This document shows positions 1-5,794 of a stretch of 5,794 bases of DNA, one piece after another; position 1 is the stretch's first letter; the number at the start of each line of letters is the position of its first letter. The notes below the pieces were generated by a model. It made no database searches, was not told the origin of the DNA, and worked only from the letters and a program-made list of their open reading frames with translations. The stretch is from Gammaproteobacteria bacterium (GTDB taxonomy: Bacteria; Pseudomonadota; Gammaproteobacteria; SZUA-229). The stretch covers positions 1 through 5,794 of the forward strand of contig WFUQ01000248.1 in the NCBI GenBank assembly GCA_015484935.1. The letters run 5' to 3'. Made by a program: the position numbers and the translations under genes.

Positions 1-2
1 AT

Positions 3-662
3 GCAGGTGCCAGCTACGTTTTCACTCGTGACACCAATAATGCCTGGACCCAACAGGCCTACATCAAGACCAGCAATCCGGACCCTGGTGATAATTTTGG
101 TGAAGCCGTCAGCCTGAGTGCAGACGGAAATACGCTATCGGTAGGCGCACCGGGAGAAGACAGCATTGCCAACACGATCGATGGGGATGATACTGACGAT
201 ACTGCACTTCAAGCAGGCGCAGCTTTTGTTTTCTCACGCACAGCTACTGTATGGACACAGCAAGCCTACATCAAACCAGGCAACACAGACGCAGGTGATA
301 GTTTTGGTCGTGCCGTCAGTTTGAGCGCAAGTGGTGATCTACTGGCAGTGGGCGCATCCAATGAGCAGAGTAACGCCACTGGTGTTAACGGTGATACTAC
401 CGATAACAGTATCAACTTCAATAATGGGGCCGGGGCGGCGTATGTGTACAGTCGCGATATGACCAGCACATGGACACAGCAGGCTTATATCAAATCCAGT
501 AATGCGGCTGACAACGATTTTTACGGTGCAGCGCTCGCGATGAATGCAGACGGGTCAACATTGGCTGTCAGCGCCCGTAACGAAGACAGCGATTCGACAG
601 GCATCGGTGGCGATACCACTAATGCGGGCTCGCTCGGCTCGGGCGCAGTCTTCCTGTACTAA
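3..662 (+). CDS. FG-GAP repeat (integrin-like beta-propeller) protein, 3' part, 5' end outside window
   Basis: The frame is open from the first bases to a TAA at 660-662, giving the last 219 residues. It consists of three successive repeats of about 63-73 residues. Each begins with WTQQAYIK, then has a D-x-F-G-x-A-V-S-L-S-A-x-G core, an L-A/S-V-G-A strand, an acidic Gly/Asp/Thr-rich loop (for example DGDDTDD), and a closing G-A-x-Y/F-V-Y/F strand. This is the FG-GAP pattern of integrin-alpha-like beta-propellers, whose acidic loops often bind calcium. Bacterial members are usually secreted or surface proteins; that location is inferred, because the signal sequence is not in view. The last repeat is the most degenerate (FYG for FG, VSA for VGA) and the protein ends on the SGAVFLY strand, as expected for a finished blade. 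An ATG at 321 is internal to a repeat and is not the start. Substrate and partner are unknown. Confidence 0.85.
   Translation, partial: AGASYVFTRDTNNAWTQQAYIKTSNPDPGDNFGEAVSLSADGNTLSVGAPGEDSIANTIDGDDTDDTALQAGAAFVFSRTATVWTQQAYIKPGNTDAGDSFGRAVSLSASGDLLAVGASNEQSNATGVNGDTTDNSINFNNGAGAAYVYSRDMTSTWTQQAYIKSSNAADNDFYGAALAMNADGSTLAVSARNEDSDSTGIGGDTTNAGSLGSGAVFLY
45..662 (+). repeat. Three tandem coding repeats of FG-GAP units
   Basis: The codons for WTQQAYIK recur at 45, 252 and 471, giving periods of 207 and 219 bases (69 and 73 codons); the last unit stops at 662. Units 1 and 2 are clearly similar in nucleotide sequence around the WTQQAYIK and FG-x-AVSLS segments. Unit 3 has diverged. Part of another unit precedes position 45, so the array continues outside the window. 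Confidence 0.8.
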
Positions 663-763
663 TATCAGAGTGAGGGGTACGAGTACACGAAGGTATTCGC
701 CATCGCCTTTTAACTCGATTGGGCTTTAACCACTGATACTACCTGGTACAGGAGCACTTTGAT

Positions 764-793
764 ATGAAGCTGATTATACGATCACCGGAATGA
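764..793 (+). CDS. Possible 9-residue leader ORF coupled to the adaptor gene
   Basis: An ATG at 764 opens a nine-codon ORF (MKLIIRSPE) that stops at TGA 791-793, overlapping the adaptor's start codon at 790 in an ATGA arrangement. It has the better ribosome binding site of the two: AGGAG at 750-754, nine bases before its ATG. The adaptor ATG at 790 has only a weak purine stretch upstream. This is what translational coupling from a leader peptide would look like. The peptide itself matches nothing I recognise. It may simply be a chance ORF, and conservation in relatives would decide. Confidence 0.3.
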   Translation: MKLIIRSPE

Positions 794-2019
794 AATACAG
801 AATCATGAAAACTGGTTTGTTGATATCGACACTTGTACTCGCTTTTCTACTGGCCTCTCATCCGGGTGTCTCGCATCTCTACGCCGAAACAGCAAACCAG
901 CAGACCGCGCTGGAACACGCCACAGAACATACGGATCCCACCTATGTATGTCCGATGCACCCCCATATCACCGATGACAGTGCGAGCGAATGCCCCATCT
1001 GCGGCATGCAGCTCGAACTTCGTGAAACCACCGCTACACAATATGATGAGGGTGCCATATCTATCTCACCTGCTATGGTCAATAACCTTGGCGTCCGTCT
1101 GCAACATGTCGAAATCGGTAATGTCTCAGAACAAGTCTATGGTTCGGGTAACGTCAATCGGGTGCTACCTGCACAGGATAAAACCATCAAGAGTAGAGTG
1201 ACAGGCAAGCTGGTTGAAGTGATCACCCCCGCCGGTAGCTGGGTGGAACAGGATGATGTGCTGCTAAGGATCGAAGTCGATGGCTATACTGATCTGCTGA
1301 AGGCGTATGTAGATGCGATGGATATAGCTGAAATCCAGACTGCGTTAAAGCTACGCAAGCGCCTTGTCGCCATGGGAGCAGGGGATAAAACACTCGCTGG
1401 ATTTAATGATGACAAACCTCTGTCAGACTATCTTGAGATCGTCGCCCCGTTTTCCGGCGAGGTAAGCTGGATCATCGACGATGCCGATAAAGACATCACA
1501 ACTGATAGCAAACTCGTCCAGATCACAGCGCCAGCGATAGCGGAGGTAGGACTACGCAGTTACTCGCGACTCGCTCGCGGGGTGAAGATAGGCAATACAG
1601 GAATGCTCGGAGTAGCACATCTTCCCGGTCGGACATGGCCAGGCAGGGTGGTGGATATAAAACATAACTTCGTCGGTCTCTTCTCATCCATCGCTTTTCA
1701 TGTTGAAGTGCCTAATGGCCTGCTTGAGCCCGGCTCTTTCGGTAGCGCTTTTATCGATGCCGGCACTTCGGAACAAGTCCTGCGTGTTCCGGCCAGTGCC
1801 GTCATCTATGATGAGAACAACACGCGTGTCATTCGTCTCCGTGATAACAACAGCTTTGAGGTAGTAGATGTCACTCTCGGTTTTGAAGGTCACGAATGGA
1901 TTGAGATAAAATCCGGTCTGGAGCAGGGTGATCACGTCGTCACTCGCGGACAATTTCTGATCGACTCCGAAGCTACCTTGCAGGCCGGATTTAAACGCCT
2001 GTCAGCATCTCACGACTGA
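790..2019 (+). CDS. cusB: CusB-type periplasmic adaptor (membrane fusion protein) of a Cu/Ag RND efflux system
   Basis: A 409-residue protein, close to E. coli CusB (407). In this family the adaptor bridges the inner-membrane RND pump and an outer-membrane channel and passes metal to the pump. Residues 1-31 are a signal peptide (basic start, hydrophobic core 9-21, likely cleavage after LYA). Residues 52-76 form a heavy-metal-binding domain with YVCPMHP and CPICGM (Cys54, His57, Cys68, Cys71). Two lipoyl halves follow at about 135-163 and 214-247, around a short helical segment at 164-213. The beta-barrel is at about 248-325, and a membrane-proximal domain at about 330-405 carries VPASAVI, SGLEQGD and FLIDSEATLQ. 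The hairpin seems shorter than usual and the barrel lacks the family's common TRT and PGM motifs. An in-frame stop at 760-762 limits the start to 790 or 805; 790 is preferred because it leaves a complete signal peptide. The gene ends in tandem stops TGA-TAG, 22 bases before the pump gene. Confidence 0.9.
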   Translation: MKYRIMKTGLLISTLVLAFLLASHPGVSHLYAETANQQTALEHATEHTDPTYVCPMHPHITDDSASECPICGMQLELRETTATQYDEGAISISPAMVNNLGVRLQHVEIGNVSEQVYGSGNVNRVLPAQDKTIKSRVTGKLVEVITPAGSWVEQDDVLLRIEVDGYTDLLKAYVDAMDIAEIQTALKLRKRLVAMGAGDKTLAGFNDDKPLSDYLEIVAPFSGEVSWIIDDADKDITTDSKLVQITAPAIAEVGLRSYSRLARGVKIGNTGMLGVAHLPGRTWPGRVVDIKHNFVGLFSSIAFHVEVPNGLLEPGSFGSAFIDAGTSEQVLRVPASAVIYDENNTRVIRLRDNNSFEVVDVTLGFEGHEWIEIKSGLEQGDHVVTRGQFLIDSEATLQAGFKRLSASHD

Positions 2020-2041
2020 TAGACTGAGCGAACGCACAACT

Positions 2042-5000
2042 ATGCGCATCAACGGAATCATCGAGTGGTCGGTTCATAACAAACATATCATGTTGCTGAT
2101 CGCTGTCTTGATGACAGCAACAGGCATACATCTGCTCAAACAGCTCCCTCTCGATGCGGTGCCTGATCTATCCGATGTACAGGTCATCGTGCGTGCACAC
2201 TATGATGGTCACGATCCACAGGTAGTAGAAGACCAGATCACCTACCCGCTTGCATCTGCTATGTTGGGCACACCGGGAGCGCGTGCTGTGCGAGGTTACT
2301 CTTTCACAGGTGATGCCTTTATCTATATCATCTTTGATGATGGTACAGACCCATACTGGGCGCGCAGCCGTGTACTGGAATCACTTACAGAGGTACGTGA
2401 GCGATTACCTAAAGATGCTCGTATCGTACTCGGGCCCGATGCCAGTGGTGTCGGCTGGGTATACCAATACGCAATCATCGACCCGACACGCCGACACGAC
2501 CTTGCCGACCTCCACGCTATACAGACCTGGTTTCTACGCTACGAACTGGCAAGTATCGAAGGCGTGGCTGAAGTAGCAACTATCGGTGGTGTTGAAAAAA
2601 CTTACGAGGTCTCACTCGACCCTTCTCTGCTGGATGCCCATTCCGTCAATTTCAAGATGATCAAGCAGGCACTTATCGACGCCAGTAATGAAGTCAGTGG
2701 CTCCATGCTCGAGATCGCCGAGGCTGAATATCTTATACGTGGTGTCGGCTATCTGCGTGACATCGACGACATCCGCCGTGCCCCTCTCCTGCATCACTGG
2801 GATCAGGGCGCAACCCCGCGTGTTGGCGATATCGCTGAAGTTCGCCTGATGCCCGCACCACGACGTGGTATCGCTGAACTGGACGGTAAGGGTGAGGTTG
2901 TTGGAGGTATCGTAGTCATGCGACGCGGCGCCAATGCTCTATCCACCATCGAAAAAGTACAGGCCAAGCTCGCACGTTTGAAACCCTCCCTGCCTGAAGG
3001 TGTCGAGATCGTCGAAACATATAATCGGGCAGATCTTATCAACCGCTCTGTCGAAACACTTAGCACGCGCCTCCTCGAGGAGTTCATCGCTGTCATCCTG
3101 GTCTGTGCTGCGTTTTTGTTTCATACACGCTCTTCTCTGGTGATACTGTTCTCATTACCTATCGGTATCCTTGCCGCTTTTATCGTCATGTCATTGCAGG
3201 GTATTACTGCAAACATCATGTCGCTGGGTGGTATCGCTATCGCTATCGGTGCGATGGTCGATGCCGCTATCGTCATGATAGAAAATGTACATAAGCGCCT
3301 CGAGGGACGTGAGGGTCTCGCTTCAAATGAAACTATCACTGCTGCCTTATGTGAAGTCGGACGACCATTGTTCATCTCATTGATCATCATCACGGTCAGC
3401 TTTATGCCAATATTCGCCCTCGAAGCGCAAGAGGGACGCATGTTTTCTCCGCTGGCATTTACCAAGACCTATGCAATGGCTGCCGCAGCAGGCATCTCCA
3501 TCACTCTGGTTCCCGCCCTGATTGCCTATCTGGTGCGCGGTGGTATCCGTTCAGAGTCCAGCAACCCTCTTAACCGCTTTCTTGCAGCAATCTATAAACC
3601 CGCCCTGACAGCTGCGCTCAATCGACCAATACTCACCATCTTAATCTCCATATTGCTGCTGGTGAGTGCTGTTCTGCCTTACAGTAAACTCGGTGTGGAA
3701 TTTATGCCCACCCTGGACGAGGGCGATCTACTCTATATGCCGAGCACTTTACCCGGCCTCTCGATCGGCAAAGCTGCTGAACTGCTGCAGCAGACTGATA
3801 AACTGATCATGCAGGTCCCTGAAGTAAAACATGTCTTCGGCAAGATAGGTCGTGCAGACACCGCCACCGACCCTGCACCCCTGACGATGATCGAAACTAC
3901 GATCCAGCTACATCCACGTGAACAGTGGCGAGAACATCAAACACTGGATGGTATCAAAGATGAGCTCAATCGGATCGTCAATGTACCGGGTTTAGCTGCT
4001 AACAGCTGGTTGATGCCGATAGAAGCCCGCACCAGTATGTTATCAACCGGCATACGGACCCCTGTCGGCATCAAGATCTCAGGCCCTGATCTTGGCATCA
4101 TCGAGAAACTCGGCATACAGGTCGAAGAAGCTGTCCGCAATATTCCCGGAACGCAATCTGCCTATTCTGAAAGAGTCGAATCTGCGCGTTATATAGATAT
4201 AGAGATGGATCATAAATCTGCTGCCCGTTTCGGGATACAACTTGCCGATGTGCACGAAATCGTCCGTACTGCACTGGGTGGACAGACTGTCGCGTGGACC
4301 GTAGAAGGCCGGGAGCGTTATCCTGTAAGGATGCGGCTCGACCGACGCTTTCGTGATTCTATACAGCGCATAAAACAGATTCCTGTACAGACCGAGCGTG
4401 GTCTTATCGCACTGGGCGATATTGCAGAATTTAAAATCAGGCGCGGGCCTGCGATGATCAAGAGTGAAAATGCACGCCCCAACGGCTGGGTTTACATCAA
4501 CATAAAAGACCGTGATATAGGCTCGTGGCTGGATGAAGCACAGACCGTTATAGCAGAGTCCCTCCACCTACCTGCAGGCTACTCCTTAACCTGGTCTGGC
4601 CAGTATGAATATCTGGAAAGGATCAGTCAGCGGCTATCCGTGATAATCCCGTTAGTACTCGGTGTCATACTGGTACTGCTCTATATCAACTTCGGCAACC
4701 TGACAGAATCATTCATGGTCATGCTGGCCTTACCATTGGCATTGGTGGGTGGTACGTGGTTATTGTGGCTTCTCGATTTCCAGTTATCCGTAGCGGTTGC
4801 AGTCGGGTTCATCGCTGTCGCTGGCGTTGCTGTCGAGTTCGGCGTAGTCATGCTGGTCTATCTTGATCAGGCGGTCGCCCGTAGACAGCCCAGAACCACC
4901 CATGCACTGCGTGATGCGGTAACAGAGGGCGCATTACTGCGGTTACGACCAAAAGCCATGACAGTTTCTGTCATATTTGCAGGTTTACTGCCAATTTTAT

Positions 5001-5143
5001 TGGGTTCTGGTGCAGGCTCTGAGATCATGCGACGAATTGCAGCGCCAATGATAGGCGGCATGATTACCGCACCACTAGTTTCTTTGATTGTCATCCCCGT
5101 GCTGTACTACATCTGGCAAAAACGCGAGCTATCAAAGGGATAA
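2042..5143 (+). CDS. cusA: CusA-type heavy-metal efflux RND pump, probably Cu(I)/Ag(I)
   Basis: A complete 1033-residue inner-membrane pump (E. coli CusA has 1047), expected to work as a proton-driven trimer. It has the 12-helix RND layout: TM1 near 14-31, periplasmic loop to about 345, TM2-TM6 near 346-495, TM7 near 529-547, second periplasmic loop to about 864, TM8-TM12 near 865-1022. Aligned by eye to E. coli CusA, all three cleft methionines are present: Met566 (LLYMPST), Met616 (APLTMIE) and Met666 (SMLSTGI), for E. coli 573, 623 and 672. So are transmembrane Met393, Met405, Met479 and Met996 (E. coli 391, 403, 486, 1009), and the proton-relay residues Asp407, Glu414, Glu932 and Lys971. 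The nearby charged residues Asp610, Glu618 and Arg663 are kept; E. coli Lys678 is Arg672 here. This favours Cu/Ag over a CzcA-type Zn/Co/Cd substrate. The ribosome binding site is weak, so translation probably couples to the adaptor gene 22 bases upstream. No frameshift or truncation is seen. Confidence 0.95.
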   Translation: MRINGIIEWSVHNKHIMLLIAVLMTATGIHLLKQLPLDAVPDLSDVQVIVRAHYDGHDPQVVEDQITYPLASAMLGTPGARAVRGYSFTGDAFIYIIFDDGTDPYWARSRVLESLTEVRERLPKDARIVLGPDASGVGWVYQYAIIDPTRRHDLADLHAIQTWFLRYELASIEGVAEVATIGGVEKTYEVSLDPSLLDAHSVNFKMIKQALIDASNEVSGSMLEIAEAEYLIRGVGYLRDIDDIRRAPLLHHWDQGATPRVGDIAEVRLMPAPRRGIAELDGKGEVVGGIVVMRRGANALSTIEKVQAKLARLKPSLPEGVEIVETYNRADLINRSVETLSTRLLEEFIAVILVCAAFLFHTRSSLVILFSLPIGILAAFIVMSLQGITANIMSLGGIAIAIGAMVDAAIVMIENVHKRLEGREGLASNETITAALCEVGRPLFISLIIITVSFMPIFALEAQEGRMFSPLAFTKTYAMAAAAGISITLVPALIAYLVRGGIRSESSNPLNRFLAAIYKPALTAALNRPILTILISILLLVSAVLPYSKLGVEFMPTLDEGDLLYMPSTLPGLSIGKAAELLQQTDKLIMQVPEVKHVFGKIGRADTATDPAPLTMIETTIQLHPREQWREHQTLDGIKDELNRIVNVPGLAANSWLMPIEARTSMLSTGIRTPVGIKISGPDLGIIEKLGIQVEEAVRNIPGTQSAYSERVESARYIDIEMDHKSAARFGIQLADVHEIVRTALGGQTVAWTVEGRERYPVRMRLDRRFRDSIQRIKQIPVQTERGLIALGDIAEFKIRRGPAMIKSENARPNGWVYINIKDRDIGSWLDEAQTVIAESLHLPAGYSLTWSGQYEYLERISQRLSVIIPLVLGVILVLLYINFGNLTESFMVMLALPLALVGGTWLLWLLDFQLSVAVAVGFIAVAGVAVEFGVVMLVYLDQAVARRQPRTTHALRDAVTEGALLRLRPKAMTVSVIFAGLLPILLGSGAGSEIMRRIAAPMIGGMITAPLVSLIVIPVLYYIWQKRELSKG

Positions 5144-5178
5144 CCGCTTAGCCGCTACAACAAAAAAACCCGCCACTT

Positions 5179-5199
5179 CTTGATCTGGATCAAGTTTTT
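5179..5199 (+). promoter_or_regulatory. Perfect palindrome: FNR/Anr-type box or hairpin terminator of the cus operon
   Basis: CTTGATC-TG-GATCAAG (5179-5194) is a perfect inverted repeat followed directly by five T. The inner 14 bases (5180-5193) match the FNR/Anr consensus TTGAT-N4-ATCAA exactly, which would suggest oxygen- or redox-responsive control of the downstream gene. It lies about 470 bases before that gene's start codon, however, and no good -10 sits at the usual class II distance. As RNA the same bases form a 6-7 bp stem with a T-tail 36 bases past the pump's stop codon, a natural place for an intrinsic terminator, although the stem is short and only moderately GC-rich. Sequence alone does not separate the two readings, and both may hold. 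Confidence 0.5.
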
Positions 5200-5227
5200 G
5201 TCGATTTTTATTACACGCAAAAACCCA

Positions 5228-5269
5228 TTAGAAAATTAGCAATTAATTATTCTATTTTCTAAGTTTTTT
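5228..5269 (+). terminator. AT-rich stem-loop followed by T6, possible second terminator
   Basis: TTAGAAAAT (5228-5236) and ATTTTCTAA (5254-5262) are perfect 9-base inverted arms around a 17-base AT-rich loop, followed by G and six T (5264-5269). Position and T-tract fit an intrinsic terminator behind the cus genes. The stem has only one G-C pair per arm, so it would be weak. It could instead be a protein-binding dyad, or chance in AT-rich DNA. Confidence 0.3.
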
Positions 5270-5580
5270 CAATAGCTTACGATGTAAATTATATTTACCA
5301 AAGGCCATTTTAGAAAAATGCCCGGTTCGTCTTGAATAACTATGACACCGCGTCATGAATTAATGTCATGTTTACCCTTTAATTGCATTCGCCATGTAAC
5401 AGTTTCCTTACAACAAGCCTCGTCTGCTGTATTTGATATACAGATCCATTTTGGTTGCCTCCTGAAAGCCCCACACATCAAGGCCTGTGGCTTGCTGGCA
5501 TAATGATTGCAGACAGTAGCACCTGAGTCCTATGGCAGTTGCATCCGTTATATGACACATGTTCTAACATTACAGTTCCA

Positions 5581-5630
5581 TTTTGTTTTGTTAACGTTTT
5601 TTAACTTTTTTGTTTGTCATCAGTTAACTG
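5581..5630. promoter_or_regulatory. Phased T-tracts and TTAAC repeats ending in a perfect palindrome, upstream of the last gene
   Basis: T-tracts at 5586-5589, 5597-5602 and 5606-5611 are centred roughly 10 bases apart, a spacing associated with intrinsic DNA bending. TTAAC occurs at 5591, 5601 and 5624. The last copy sits inside the perfect 10-base palindrome CAGTTAACTG (5621-5630), which ends 28 bases before the start codon. This could be a bent promoter or leader region with an operator. No regulator family is recognised. Confidence 0.3.
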
Positions 5631-5647
5631 GATTCTGTTGCAAACAC

Positions 5648-5655
5648 AGGAGGAG
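5648..5655 (+). promoter_or_regulatory. Strong ribosome binding site AGGAGGAG
   Basis: AGGAGGAG contains the full AGGAGG anti-16S match, five bases before the ATG at 5659. It fixes the start of the last gene and predicts strong initiation, in contrast to the weak sites before both cus genes. Confidence 0.85.
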
Positions 5656-5658
5656 TAA

Positions 5659-5794
5659 ATGAATAAAAAATCAGCCAAAGCTAGGTGCTGGCTGGGTGTC
5701 GCAGCGATTTCCGCGATGACTGTCAGTGCATCAGTTGCACAGGCAGCAACAATCCTGGAAACCGAAGGCAACGACACATTCGCTACAGCTAATG
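5659..5794 (+). CDS. Secreted protein, N-terminal part, possibly PPC-domain type; 3' end outside window
   Basis: Only the first 45 codons are visible. Residues 1-29 are a clear Sec signal peptide: a basic start with Lys3, Lys4, Lys7 and Arg9, an Ala/Val-rich hydrophobic core at about 11-26, and the cleavage motif AQA before Ala30. Cys10 lies too early, and without a lipobox context, to suggest a lipoprotein. The mature start LETEGNDTFATAN closely resembles the E-x-E-P-N-D-T-x-A-T-A opening of pre-peptidase C-terminal (PPC) domains, which occur in secreted proteases and other extracellular proteins. Here Gly takes the place of the usual Pro. That family match rests on about a dozen residues and is tentative, and any catalytic domain lies beyond the window. 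The 515-base gap and the strong ribosome binding site suggest its own transcription unit, separate from cus. Confidence 0.75.
   Translation, partial: MNKKSAKARCWLGVAAISAMTVSASVAQAATILETEGNDTFATAN

Larger units (their letters stand above)
5144..5658. other. 515-base intergenic region, AT-rich, many short inverted repeats, no gene recognised
   Basis: I see no convincing coding sequence or tRNA on either strand. Besides the elements listed separately, it contains these short dyads: GTAAAT-N3-ATTTAC at 5284-5298, CATTTT-N3-AAAATG at 5306-5320, ATGAC-N5-GTCAT at 5342-5356, CTGTAT-N5-ATACAG at 5427-5443, and AAGCC(CC)ACA paired with TGTGGCTT at 5466-5493. GTCATG also recurs directly at 5352 and 5365. 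The stretch must hold the pump operon's 3' end and the promoter and leader of the gene at 5659. I could not place a convincing -35/-10 pair. Confidence 0.6.

Noticed and set aside
321..662. A separate small protein starting at ATG 321
   Set aside because: The same frame is open back to position 3 and encodes the same repeats, so the ATG is internal to a larger gene.
663..789. Copper-responsive operator or promoter before the cus genes
   Set aside because: No CueR-type or CusR-type dyad and no good -35/-10 pair were found in this 127-base gap; only weak 4-5 bp hairpins are present.
833..1201. Plus-strand ORF overlapping the adaptor gene in another frame
   Set aside because: The overlapping frame encodes a clear signal peptide, metal-binding domain and lipoyl segment; this one has no recognisable features.
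4079..4567. 162-codon minus-strand ORF inside the pump gene
   Set aside because: It is antisense to well-conserved CusA sequence, has no recognisable domain, and no ribosome binding site is evident. The other antisense ORFs across 2612-5094 are rejected for the same reason.
5283..5299. TyrR-like box at TGTAAA...TTTACC
   Set aside because: The half-site spacing is five bases instead of the TyrR consensus six, and the last base of the second half-site does not match.
5539..5567. Candidate sigma-70 promoter, TTGCAT with TTCTAA at 17-base spacing
   Set aside because: The -35 is fair, but the -10 matches TATAAT at only two of six positions.
1..5794. Mobile element, CRISPR array or integration scar
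   Set aside because: No transposase, terminal inverted repeats with target duplications, or regularly spaced short repeats were seen; the only tandem repeats are the protein-coding FG-GAP units.

Overview
The window looks like chromosomal DNA from a Gram-negative bacterium of moderate GC content, most likely a gammaproteobacterium. The taxon is an inference from gene types (a periplasm-spanning RND system and Sec-exported proteins), not from a marker gene. All supported genes are on the + strand.

Layout. Positions 3-662 hold the 3' end of a gene for an FG-GAP/integrin-like beta-propeller protein; its start lies outside the window. After a 127-base gap, with a possible 9-codon leader ORF at 764-793, come two closely spaced genes. 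The first, at 790-2019, is a CusB-type periplasmic adaptor with an N-terminal heavy-metal-binding domain. The second, at 2042-5143, is a complete CusA-type RND pump. A 515-base AT-rich intergenic region (5144-5658) follows, unusually rich in short inverted repeats. It includes a perfect TTGAT-N4-ATCAA palindrome followed by T5, which could be an FNR/Anr-class operator or a hairpin terminator. At 5659, behind a very strong ribosome binding site, begins a secreted protein with a clear signal peptide and a mature start that resembles pre-peptidase C-terminal (PPC) domain proteins. It runs off the window end.

How the genes work together. CusB and CusA should form the periplasmic and inner-membrane parts of a proton-driven Cu(I)/Ag(I) exporter. 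The pump keeps the three periplasmic methionines, the transmembrane methionines and the proton-relay residues known from E. coli CusA, which points to monovalent Cu/Ag rather than Zn/Co/Cd. No outer-membrane channel (CusC), periplasmic chaperone (CusF) or metal-responsive regulator lies in the window, so an outer-membrane factor would have to come from elsewhere. The flanking genes are probably unrelated exported proteins.

No RNA gene, insertion sequence, CRISPR array or clear new system was found. The points most worth a second look are the palindrome-rich intergenic region, the compact adaptor with no channel gene beside it, and the leader ORF overlapping the adaptor start.
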